Assembly: GCF_018260405.1 (NCBI RefSeq)
Contig: NZ_JAGLBG010000060.1
Span: 1-15,748 of the forward strand
Reading direction: 5' to 3'
DNA: 15,748 nt
Source: Deinococcus sp.
GTDB lineage: Bacteria; Deinococcota; Deinococci; Deinococcales; Deinococcaceae
Positions 7,533-15,748 of the stretch are shown here, piece after piece; positions within the stretch are counted from its first letter, which is position 1, and the number at the start of each line of letters is the position of its first letter. Position numbers and translations under genes: made by a program. The notes beneath the pieces were generated by a model. The model saw only the letters and a program-made list of their open reading frames with translations, did not search any database and was not told the origin of the DNA.

Positions 7533-8089
7533 TATTTCTTCCCTTTCCCGCCGGTGGCACCAGCCTTACCGGCCTTGAGCGAAATCTGTTCACCGAGGAA
7601 ACGCACACCCTTGCCGTGGTAGGCATCGGGCTTACGCACCTTGCGGACATTGGCAGCCACCTGACCGACGAGCTGCTTATCAATGCCGCTCACGTCGATT
7701 CGGGTGGGTTCAGGCACGGTAAAGCTCACACCAGCCGGGGGATCGATCACTACGGGGTGGCTATAACCGATGGTCATTTCCAGCGCTTTTCCGGCCAGCT
7801 TGGCGCGGAAACCCACACCACGCAATTCCAGATTGATGGTGTAGCCTTCTGACACGCCTTTAATCGCGTTGGCAACCAGGGTACGGGTCAGGCCGTGCAG
7901 GGCGCGGTGCTTTTGGGCCTCGCTGGGACGCTCGACAATCACGTTGTCGCCGTCTTGCTTGACGGTGAGTTCACTGTTGTAGGGAACGGTCAGTTCACCT
8001 TTGGGGCCTTTGGCCTTGAATACGCCGTCGGCGGCGTTCACGGTCACGCCGCTGGGCACGGCGATAGGCTGTTTACCAATTCGGGACAT
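7532..8089 (-). CDS. rplF: 50S ribosomal protein L6
   Basis: Large-subunit protein near the sarcin-ricin loop and factor-binding site. The 185 residues start MSRIGKQPIAVPSGVTV, show the duplicated L6 fold (second half from about residue 85, GYTINLELRGVGFRAKLAGK), and end with the signature KPDAYHGKGVRF followed by a basic Gly/Lys tail. The start ATG has AGGAGG 7 nt upstream, a strong site, as expected because the preceding gap is 124 bp and prevents simple coupling to rpsH. Confidence 0.98.
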   Translation of the reverse strand: MSRIGKQPIAVPSGVTVNAADGVFKAKGPKGELTVPYNSELTVKQDGDNVIVERPSEAQKHRALHGLTRTLVANAIKGVSEGYTINLELRGVGFRAKLAGKALEMTIGYSHPVVIDPPAGVSFTVPEPTRIDVSGIDKQLVGQVAANVRKVRKPDAYHGKGVRFLGEQISLKAGKAGATGGKGKK

Positions 8090-8142
8090 GTGCTGTCCTC
8101 CTTGAATTCCTTAAGTCGGGCCGGGGCCTGAGGTCAGGTCTA

Positions 8143-8172
8143 TGGACTAAGGCTCGGGGACGGCCCCTCGCC
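8143..8172 (-). repeat. Intercistronic repeat copy 1 with G.A-mismatched hairpin (rpsH-rplF gap)
   Basis: The 124-bp gap 8090-8213 has no gene. In it, on the minus strand, GGCGAGGGG and CCCCGAGCC (8172-8164 with 8159-8151) fold around a 4-nt loop: four G-C pairs, two adjacent G.A mismatches, then three G-C pairs. Tandem G.A pairs in RNA are a common protein-recognition feature. Sequence 8143-8172 shares an exact 11-base stretch (GGCCCCTCGCC on the plus strand) and a near-identical TGGACTwAGG with 8947-8971 after rpsN. A smaller palindrome, CCTGAGGTCAGG (8127-8138), lies nearer rplF. No terminator T-tract is present. Confidence 0.55.
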
Positions 8173-8213
8173 TGGCGGTTACTCGCTCTGCTCGGCCCTG
8201 ATGGGCAGCCGTA

Positions 8214-8615
8214 TTACCAGAGAATGCAGATGACTTCGCCGCCCACACCCTGCTTACGGGCGTCGCGGTCGGCGAGCAGCCCCTTGCTGGTGGAAACGAC
8301 GGCGACACCCAGGCCACGCTGAACGCGGGGCAGGTTCTCGGCGCTCACGTACGAGCGGCGTCCAGGACGGCTGACGCGCTCAACGTGCTTGATCACCTGT
8401 TCGCGCTTCTCGCCGTACTTCAGCGTAACGTGCAGGACATCGAATTTCTGACCTTCAGGACGGATGCGCTCAACGGAAGCGACGTAGCCTTCCTTGACCA
8501 GCAACTTGGCCAGCTCCTCTTTGAACTTGGAGGCCGGGATGTCCACGGTCTCCTTGTGGGTGCGCGTCGCGTTGCGAATGCGCGTGAGCATATCGGCGAT
8601 GGGATCACTCAACAT
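8214..8615 (-). CDS. rpsH: 30S ribosomal protein S8
   Basis: Primary 16S rRNA-binding protein of the small-subunit platform, and in E. coli the translational repressor of the spc operon. The 133 residues begin MLSDPIADMLTRIRNA and end with the hallmark GLLADRDARKQGVGGEVICI. Length is normal. The ATG at 8615 has GGAGG only 4 nt upstream; the next codon, TTG, would sit 7 nt from it and cannot be excluded as the start. It is the first gene after an internal terminator and promoter, behind a leader of about 240 nt, so it heads a second transcription unit. Confidence 0.97.
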   Translation of the reverse strand: MLSDPIADMLTRIRNATRTHKETVDIPASKFKEELAKLLVKEGYVASVERIRPEGQKFDVLHVTLKYGEKREQVIKHVERVSRPGRRSYVSAENLPRVQRGLGVAVVSTSKGLLADRDARKQGVGGEVICILW

Positions 8616-8858
8616 GTAGCCTCCACGGCTGGTGTTGATCCGGGTACAGTTCCATGCTTTTACGCAGGCTTATTCCCGGCAGGTGGCCCGTCCCCAGACA
8701 AGCTGGCAGGCGGGCACAGTTCTCCCCTTGGAACGTGGGCCACCAACAACCTTACGGCGGCACTTCTTCTGTTGGGTCTTCTCCTCCGCCGGACGATGAC
8801 TGTTCAACCGAGCAGTTCGTATCCGGGGGGTACGGCAAGCACCGTGAGATCACGGCAA
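8616..8858 (-). promoter_or_regulatory. Long structured 5' leader of rpsH
   Basis: No gene of normal size is visible. From the proposed start near 8858 the transcript would carry about 240 nt before rpsH. Inverted repeats seen are CCGTGA/TCACGG (8842-8855), CGGCGG/CCGCCG (8755-8760 with 8786-8791), and a perfect 8-bp GGTGGCCC/GGGCCACC (8682-8689 with 8737-8744). A local alternative, GCCCG/CGGGC (8686-8690 with 8711-8715) plus CCAG/CTGG, uses the same bases as the long pairing, so two exclusive folds are possible. A 16-codon ORF (8655-8605, MELYPDQHQPWRLHVE) overlaps the rpsH start out of frame but lacks a clear ribosome site. Autoregulation by S8 or another protein of the unit is inference. 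Confidence 0.5.
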
Positions 8859-8864
8859 TTAACA

Positions 8865-8893
8865 ATTATAACAGACCAAGCCGACAAAGTAAA
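8865..8893 (-). promoter_or_regulatory. Internal promoter before rpsH
   Basis: On the minus strand a perfect -10 box TATAAT (8870-8865) lies 17 bp after TTTACT (8893-8888), which matches 4 of 6 bases of TTGACA. The surrounding DNA is AT-rich, unlike the rest of the window. The -35 box abuts the T-tract of the terminator just upstream, so the transcript of the rplE-rpsN side would end where the next begins. Start expected near 8858. Confidence 0.75.
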
Positions 8894-8894
8894 G

Positions 8895-8921
8895 AAAAAG
8901 CCCCCCGTTTCCGGAGGGGCG
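8895..8921 (-). terminator. Rho-independent terminator after rpsN
   Basis: On the minus strand CCCTCCG pairs with CGGGGGG around a GAAA tetraloop (7 pairs, one G-U), with one bulged C and one extra G-C pair at the base, followed by TTTTTC and TTTACT. It lies about 70 bp after the rpsN stop inside what would otherwise be a continuous S10/spc operon. Partial attenuation rather than full termination is possible. Confidence 0.82.
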
Positions 8922-8946
8922 ATCACAGCCACGCTTTCGCTGACTC

Positions 8947-8971
8947 TGGACTTAGGGACAGGCCCCTCGCC
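8947..8971 (-). repeat. Intercistronic repeat copy 2 (after rpsN)
   Basis: 25-bp element 20 bp past the rpsN stop, sharing an exact 11-base stretch and a 9-of-10 match (TGGACTTAGG against TGGACTAAGG) with 8143-8172 in the rpsH-rplF gap. The hairpin is weaker here (AGGG/CCCT). Both host genes also end in CTGGTAAT, which may be coincidence because both proteins end in Trp. Confidence 0.45.
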
Positions 8972-8990
8972 CTTCTTGCAGCGTCCTGAA

Positions 8991-9176
8991 TTACCAGCTG
9001 GCTTTCTTCATGCCGGGCAATTCGCCCTTGTGCGCCATCTCACGAATGCAGATGCGGCACATGCCGAAGAAACGGTAGTAGCCACGGGCGCGGCCACAGC
9101 GGGCACAACGGTTGTAGTTCTGCACGGCGAACTTGTGTCCACGGGCAGCTTTCACGACTTTAGAGGTATTAGCCAT
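8991..9176 (-). CDS. rpsZ: 30S ribosomal protein S14, zinc-binding type
   Basis: Small-subunit head protein of 61 residues, the short zinc (C+) form. Two CxxC pairs, Cys24/Cys27 (RCARCGR) and Cys40/Cys43 (MCRICIRE), bind the metal, and the protein ends GELPGMKKASW as is usual. The ATG follows an AAAGGA about 10 nt upstream, 14 bp after the rplE stop. It is also named rpsN in many genomes. It is the last gene before an internal terminator. Confidence 0.98.
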   Translation of the reverse strand: MANTSKVVKAARGHKFAVQNYNRCARCGRARGYYRFFGMCRICIREMAHKGELPGMKKASW

Positions 9177-9190
9177 TTCAGTTCAGTCCT

Positions 9191-9733
9191 TTAAGCCTTG
9201 CGAAAAGGCATACCGAGCGCCTGAAGCAGGGCACGGGCTTCTTCGTCGGTCTTAGCCGTCGTAACGATGGTGATGTCCATGCCACGGGTCTTGTCGACCA
9301 TGTCGTAGGTGATTTCGGGGAAGATCAACTGCTCTTTGATACCCAGGTTGTAGTTCCCACGGCCATCGAAAGCGTTAGGGTTGATTCCGCGGAAGTCACG
9401 GATACGGGGCAGACCGATGTTGATCAGCTTTTCGAGGAACACGTACATGCGCTCACCGCGCAGCGTGACCTTCACACCGACGGGCATCCCCTGACGGAGC
9501 TTGAAGTTACTGATGCTCTTCTTGGCCTTGGTAATCACGGGCTTTTGCAAAGCGATCAGGGAGAGTTCCTTGGCGGCCTTGTCGATGGCCTTGCTGTCTT
9601 CCTTGCTGCTGCCCAGGCCCTCGTTGATCACGATCTTTTCGATGCGGGGCACGGCCATCACAGACGAGTAGCCAAACTGCTGCATCAGCGCGGGGCGTAC
9701 CTGCTCATTGTACTTTTCTTTGATCTGCTGCAT
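9191..9733 (-). CDS. rplE: 50S ribosomal protein L5
   Basis: Large-subunit protein of the central protuberance that binds 5S rRNA and contacts the P-site tRNA. The start chosen, ATG at 9733, gives 180 residues beginning MQQIKEKYNEQVRPALMQQF, the family length, with GAAGGA 7 nt upstream. An in-frame GTG at 9778 would add 15 residues absent from relatives and sits directly after a hairpin. Conserved blocks include PRIEKIVINEGLG, KLRQGMPVGVKVTLRG and RDFRGINPNAFDGRGNYNLG. It is separated from rplX by 95 bp, the largest gap between tuf and rpsN. Confidence 0.97.
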   Translation of the reverse strand: MQQIKEKYNEQVRPALMQQFGYSSVMAVPRIEKIVINEGLGSSKEDSKAIDKAAKELSLIALQKPVITKAKKSISNFKLRQGMPVGVKVTLRGERMYVFLEKLINIGLPRIRDFRGINPNAFDGRGNYNLGIKEQLIFPEITYDMVDKTRGMDITIVTTAKTDEEARALLQALGMPFRKA

Positions 9734-9781
9734 GGTGGGTTCCTTCGAGTGGTCTGGCAGTTTTTCAGCCAGCGCCACTCA

Positions 9782-9819
9782 GGTCGCCCCGCCGGATGCT
9801 CGGCACCAGAGGGGCGACC
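9782..9819 (-). promoter_or_regulatory. Hairpin in the rplX-rplE gap
   Basis: A perfect 9-bp inverted repeat, GGTCGCCCC and GGGGCGACC, encloses 20 nt that can form an inner stem (GGTGC with GCACC-like bases, one bulge) capped by CGA on the RNA. It lies 48 bp before the rplE start and has no T-tract, so it is not a terminator. In E. coli the S8 repressor site is at the start of rplE; the position here is comparable, but I cannot see a clear S8-type core, so that role is inference. Confidence 0.6.
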
Positions 9820-9828
9820 CGGATGAAT

Positions 9829-10175
9829 TCAGTCGATGACTTTGCCGCTGGCAACCGCAACGCGAACTTTCTTACCGTCCACGATGGTCTTGCGGATGCG
9901 GGTGGCTTTCCCGGTTTCAGGATCGACCAGTGCGACCTTGCTGGCATGCAGGGCCAGCTCACGCTGCTCCTGACTACCGGTGGGGTTGGTGGCACTGGGC
10001 TTAACGTTCTTGATCACCATATTGACGCCTTCCACGACGACTTTCTGGTCGCGGGGCAGGGCCAGCAGGATTTTACCCGTCTTGCCCTTGTGCTTGCCGC
10101 TTAGAACGACGACCTGGTCGCCCTTCTTAACATGCAGCTTGTCGTTATGGTGGCTTCCGGCGCTAGGACGGGGCA

Positions 10176-10176
<1 letters not shown>
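9829..10176 (-). CDS. rplX: 50S ribosomal protein L24
   Basis: Assembly-initiating large-subunit protein at the tunnel exit. The 115 residues contain the KOW motif (VKKGDQVVVLSGKHKGKTGK at 16-35) and the following VVVEGVNMVIKNVKPS segment typical of L24. The first 12 residues, Ser/His/Pro-rich, precede the usual bacterial start and match the slightly longer form I recall for deinococci. The ATG overlaps the rplN stop by 1 bp (TAATG). Confidence 0.97.
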
Positions 10177-10576
<400 letters not shown>

Positions 10577-10580
<4 letters not shown>

Positions 10581-10867
10581 GCTTCGCCTCCGGCAAGTTC
10601 AGTTTCGACGGCGGTGGTTTCGATGCCACGGGGACGCTCGACCAGCTTAGTAACCTTCCAAGTCTTGGTCTTGCTGATAGGGCGCACGTTGATAATCTCG
10701 ACGCGGTCACCCAGCTTGTACTCGTTGTTCTCGTCGTGGGCCGCGTACTTGTGGCTGCGGGTCACAACCTTGCCGTACAGGGGGTGAGCAAACTTACGCT
10801 CGACCTTGACGCTGACCGTCTTGTCGGCCTTGTCGCTCACAACGACGCCCGTAAAGGTCTTCTTCAT
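10577..10867 (-). CDS. rpsQ: 30S ribosomal protein S17
   Basis: Primary 16S rRNA-binding protein with an OB fold. The 96 residues begin MKKTFTGVVVSDKADKTVSV and include the conserved HPLYGKVVTRSHKYAAHDE block. The last dozen residues (IETTAVETELAGGEA) extend beyond the typical 80-85 residue protein and look disordered. The ATG overlaps the rpmC stop by 4 bp (ATGA), and the stop overlaps rplN by 4 bp. Confidence 0.98.
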
Positions 10868-11053
10868 TCCTGCTCTCCCTTCTTACTCAGCTCGGTCTGA
10901 ATGGTATTGAGCTGAGCGACTTCACGGCGAAGCTGCGTCACGCGGTGCGGCTGCGCGAGGGTGCTCATCGCGGCCTGAAAACGCAGTTCCATCAATTCTT
11001 TCTTACGGCTCTCGATTTCCTTGGCGAAATCTTCGGCCTTAAGGGCTCGCATA

Positions 11054-11067
<14 letters not shown>
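10864..11067 (-). CDS. rpmC: 50S ribosomal protein L29
   Basis: Small helical-hairpin protein at the tunnel exit, part of the docking site for SRP and trigger factor together with L23. The 67 residues start MKPSDMRALKAEDFAKEIES and carry the L29 core KKELMELRFQAAMSTLAQPH. Its start lies 14 bp inside the 3' end of rplP, the longest gene overlap in this operon. Confidence 0.97.
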
Positions 11068-11478
<411 letters not shown>

Positions 11479-11482
<4 letters not shown>

Positions 11483-12227
11483 TCACCTCCGGTTTTGCGC
11501 CGGGCGCTGGGGCGGCGGCGGTTGGGGCGGTCGCCACCTTCGGGGCGGCGCTCGTCGTTGCTCTTACGCTGGGGGCGGGCAAAGGTTTCAGTCTTGCCGC
11601 CAATCACTTCACCGTTGAACACCAGAACCTTGATGCCCAAGATGCCGTAGGTGGTGCGGGCCAGGGCGGTGCCGTAATCAATATCGGCACGCAGGGTGTG
11701 CAGGGGCACGCGGCCTTCACGCACGGTTTCGCGGCGGGCCTGTTCAGCGCCGCCGAGGCGACCCGACAGCACGATCTTGACGCCACGGGCACCCGACTCC
11801 ATCACGCGCTGGGCCGCCTGCTTCATAGCGCGGCGGAACGCGAAACGGCGTTCGATCTGCTCGGCGATACGCAAAGCGACCAGGGGCGCACTGATGTTGG
11901 GGTTGGGGATTTCGGCGACGTTCACGGCCACCGTGCCAGCCGACACCAGTTTCTCGATATCGCCGCGCAGTTCCTTGATGCTCTCACCGCCCTTCCCGAT
12001 CACCACACCAGGCTTGGCGGCACTGATAATTACGTTGACCTGCTGACCGGCACGCTCGATTTCAACGCGGGCAATACCAGCGGCGCTCAGCTTCTTGTCG
12101 ACCAGTTTGCGGATCTTCTCATCTTCCTTGAGAAGCCCGGCGTACTGTTTCTTGCCAGCGTACCAGCGGCTGTTCCAGCCACGCGTGATACCGAGACGGA
12201 ACCCGTTGGGGTTGATCTTGTTACCCA

Positions 12228-12228
<1 letters not shown>
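11479..12228 (-). CDS. rpsC: 30S ribosomal protein S3
   Basis: Small-subunit head protein at the mRNA entry channel, with helicase-like function together with S4 and S5. The 249 residues contain the N-terminal domain (MGNKINPNGFRLGITRGWNS), a KH domain with the GxxG loop GKGG at 78-81, and the C-terminal S3 domain (SGRLGGAEQARRETVREGRV). From about residue 218 there is a basic Arg/Pro-rich tail (RPNRRRPSARRK), likely disordered and RNA-binding. It overlaps rplV by 1 bp and rplP by 4 bp. Confidence 0.98.
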
Positions 12229-12931
<703 letters not shown>

Positions 12932-12944
12932 GTATCAGCTCTCC

Positions 12945-13772
12945 TTACTTGCGGCGGGTGATGATGAAACGGTCGGAAATCTTGCGCTTTTTACGGGTCT
13001 TGAGACCCTTCGAAGGCTGACCCCAGGGGCTGACGGGGACGCGGCCAGCACTGGTGCGGCCTTCACCACCGCCGTGTGGGTGATCCACCGGGTTCATGGA
13101 ACTACCGCGCTGATGGGGCTTTTTGCCCAGCCAGCGGCTGCGTCCGGCCTTGCCGTACACGATGTTCTTATGCTCGGCATTGCCGACGACCCCAATGGTG
13201 GCGTAGCACTCGCTGTGAACGCGGCGCAGTTCGCCACTAGGCAGTCGCAGGATCACGTAGTCGCTTTCCTTACCCTGCACGCTGACGCTGGCTCCGGCGC
13301 TGCGGGCCATCTGTGCACCCTTACCAGGAATCAGTTCGACGCTGTGCACCACGGCGCCGACAGGAATAAAGCGCAGGGGCAGCGCGTGACCGAGCTTAGG
13401 CTCGGCTTCAGGGCCAGCATTTACCGTTGCGCCGACGGTCAGACCTTCGGGAGCAATGATGTAACGCTTTTCGCCATCGGCGTAGTGCAGCAGGGCAATG
13501 CGGGCGCTGCGGTTGGGATCGTATTCGATTGCGGCCACTTTAGCAACGACACCGCTCTTATCACGACGCTTGAAGTCAATGATGCGGTAAAGCTGCTTAT
13601 GTCCGCCGCCGATGAAGCGGCTGGTGATCCGGCCACGGTTGTTGCGTCCGCCAGTTTTAGGCTTAGCTTCGGTCAGCGACTTCTCGGGGCGCTTCTTGGT
13701 CAGTCCGCTGAAATCCGCCGTTGTCATCTGACGACGTGACGGGGTATAGGGACGATATTTCTTAACGGCCAT
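12945..13772 (-). CDS. rplB: 50S ribosomal protein L2
   Basis: One of the most conserved large-subunit proteins, needed for subunit association and peptidyl transferase activity. The 275 residues are full length. The key loop VDHPHGGGEG at 229-238 is intact, including the histidine (His231) corresponding to the one essential in E. coli L2. The basic C-terminal tail (KTRKKRKISDRFIITRRK) is typical. Gaps of 13-14 bp with ribosome sites flank the gene on both sides. Confidence 0.99.
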   Translation of the reverse strand: MAVKKYRPYTPSRRQMTTADFSGLTKKRPEKSLTEAKPKTGGRNNRGRITSRFIGGGHKQLYRIIDFKRRDKSGVVAKVAAIEYDPNRSARIALLHYADGEKRYIIAPEGLTVGATVNAGPEAEPKLGHALPLRFIPVGAVVHSVELIPGKGAQMARSAGASVSVQGKESDYVILRLPSGELRRVHSECYATIGVVGNAEHKNIVYGKAGRSRWLGKKPHQRGSSMNPVDHPHGGGEGRTSAGRVPVSPWGQPSKGLKTRKKRKISDRFIITRRK

Positions 13773-13786
13773 GTCTCAACCTCTCC

Positions 13787-14089
13787 TTAGCCCTGACCCT
13801 GGCCCATCATGGATTCCAGAGTTTCGATCTTCTGACCGTCAGCGAGGCGCACGATGGCCTTCTTGCGGTCGTTGCGATGACCGAAGAACTTGCCGACGCG
13901 CTTGCGCTTGCCGGGCACATTCATGGTGCTGACGCCCACAACTTTCACGTCGAACGCCTTTTGAATAGCGCTCTTGATGTCGGTCTTGGTGGCTTTGGGG
14001 CTAACCCAGAAGGTGTAAGCGCCGCCTTCCATGCCAGCAAAAGCCTTTTCACTGAACACGGGGGCCTGAATGATGTCGTAGTGGCTCAT
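13787..14089 (-). CDS. rplW: 50S ribosomal protein L23
   Basis: Tunnel-exit protein that docks trigger factor and SRP. The 100 residues start MSHYDIIQAPVFSEKAFAGM; conserved KATKTDIKSAIQKAFDVKVV and the basic loop NVPGKRKRVGKFFGHRNDRK follow. It ends in a short Met/Gly/Gln tail (MMGQGQG) slightly longer than I recall for relatives. The ATG overlaps the rplD stop by 4 bp, keeping the standard L4-L23-L2 order. Confidence 0.98.
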   Translation of the reverse strand: MSHYDIIQAPVFSEKAFAGMEGGAYTFWVSPKATKTDIKSAIQKAFDVKVVGVSTMNVPGKRKRVGKFFGHRNDRKKAIVRLADGQKIETLESMMGQGQG

Positions 14090-14711
14090 GCGCTGGCCTC
14101 CCCATTGTGCTGATCATCTTCGTCGACCATTTCCAGCGCTGCGGCGTCGATCAGCAAGCGGTCATGACGCAAGATGTCATACACGTTCACGCCAGCTACG
14201 GGCAGCACGCTGATCCAGGTGATGTTGCGGGCCGCGAGGCGGGCATTCTCATCATCGGTCACGAGCAGGACTTTCTCGCTGCCGTCCATACCGTGCTGCT
14301 TGGCCCAGGCGACAAAGCTCTTGGTCTTGGCATCGGCCAGATCAAAGCCGTCGACGGCAAAGAGTTTACCTTCGTCCGAACGGGCCGCTAGGGCCATTGC
14401 CAGACCCAGCTGACGCACCTGCTTGGGCAGGGTGTAACCATAGCTGCGCGGCTTGGGGCCGAACGCCACACCGCCGCCTACGAACGTGGGAACCGTGCGG
14501 TCCCCGTGACGGGCGTTACCGGTGCCCTTCTGGGCAAACATTTTCTTGCCGGTACGGGTTACTTCGGCGCGGGTTTTGGTGCTGGCGGTGCCACGGCGGC
14601 GGCTGGCAAGTTGCCAAGTCACCACATCGTGCAGCACACTCTTACTTACTTCCGGCAGTTCCACGTCGATCTTGCGACCTCCGTTCTTGCCGATGACGTC
14701 AATCTGCGCCA

Positions 14712-14712
<1 letters not shown>
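14086..14712 (-). CDS. rplD: 50S ribosomal protein L4
   Basis: Large-subunit protein whose extended loop lines the exit tunnel; in E. coli it also represses the S10 operon. The 208 residues show the tunnel loop (KGTGNARHGDRTVPTFVGGG at 62-81, then FGPKPRSYGYTLPKQVR) and a normal C-terminal domain. Because tuf runs straight into rpsJ here, an E. coli-style S10 leader for L4 control is absent from this position. The ATG overlaps the rplC stop by 1 bp. Confidence 0.98.
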
Positions 14713-15667
<955 letters not shown>

Positions 15668-15671
15668 GCTA

Positions 15672-15748
15672 TTACTCCAGAACCTTGGAAACGACGCCTG
15701 CACCGACGGTACGGCCACCTTCACGGATAGCGAAGCGCAGCCCTTCTT
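15672..15748 (-). CDS. tuf: Elongation factor Tu, C-terminal end only
   Basis: The last 24 codons and TAA stop of tuf; the rest lies beyond the right edge. The residues EGLRFAIREGGRTVGAGVVS followed by KVLE are the nearly invariant end of EF-Tu domain 3. EF-Tu delivers aminoacyl-tRNA to the ribosome as a GTPase. Its stop is 4 bp from the rpsJ ATG, so the str-type and S10-type gene blocks are joined without a visible promoter or terminator. Confidence 0.97.
   Translation of the reverse strand, partial: EGLRFAIREGGRTVGAGVVSKVLE

Noticed and set aside
8385..9194. 269-codon plus-strand ORF, and a 111-codon one at 8654-8989, across the rpsN-rpsH gap
   Set aside because: The longer one is antisense to rpsH and rpsN, and both run through the terminator and promoter; neither has a ribosome site or a recognisable domain.
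9734..9778. GTG start at 9778 for rplE, adding 15 residues
   Set aside because: The ATG at 9733 has a better ribosome site and gives the family length.
15668..15724. ATG at 15724 as the rpsJ start
   Set aside because: The added 19 residues are tuf codons read in another frame.

Overview
The window is about 15.7 kb of GC-rich chromosomal DNA from a bacterium that looks like a Deinococcus. The ribosomal proteins, SecY and short-form adenylate kinase match my memory of Deinococcus-Thermus family members in length and local sequence: 134-aa L14 with its glycine-rich insert, 180-aa L5, 197-aa Adk, zinc-type S14, and tuf joined directly to rpsJ. The genus call is inferred from remembered families, not from a search. 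Every convincing gene is on the minus strand, so transcription runs from the right edge to the left edge.

Right part (15748 down to 8991): the 3' end of tuf is followed after only 4 bp by a tightly packed S10/spc-type operon: rpsJ, rplC, rplD, rplW, rplB, rpsS, rplV, rpsC, rplP, rpmC, rpsQ, rplN, rplX, rplE and zinc-type rpsN. Most junctions are 1-bp (TAATG) or 4-bp (ATGA) overlaps, which implies translational coupling. The only sizeable gap before rpsN is the 95 bp between rplX and rplE, which holds a strong hairpin.

Break (8990 down to 8616): 375 bp without a gene. It holds a GNRA-loop rho-independent terminator, then a TATAAT promoter whose -35 box lies just past the terminator T-tract, then a leader of about 240 nt with several inverted repeats in front of rpsH. 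This divides the apparent operon into two transcription units.

Middle part (8615 down to 3897): rpsH, a 124-bp gap with a G.A-mismatched hairpin, then rplF, rplR, rpsE (TTG start), rpmD, rplO and secY, a strong terminator, and adk (GTG start) with its own terminator. These genes make ribosomal proteins, the SecYEG channel core, and the enzyme that balances adenine nucleotides.

Left part (3832 down to 1): a separate accessory operon with its own candidate promoter and palindromic operator. It encodes a SWIM zinc-finger protein, a DUF5691-type helical protein and a MoxR-family AAA+ ATPase cut by the window edge. This set resembles the poorly understood SWIM / DUF5691 / MoxR / DUF5682 / VWA neighbourhood, related to E. 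coli yehL-yehM-yehP-yehQ. It is the best candidate here for an under-described system. The 88-bp junction before the ATPase gene is odd: it reads like coding sequence in the upstream gene's frame after its stop, and it also holds a 31-codon ORF overlapping both neighbours by ATGA.
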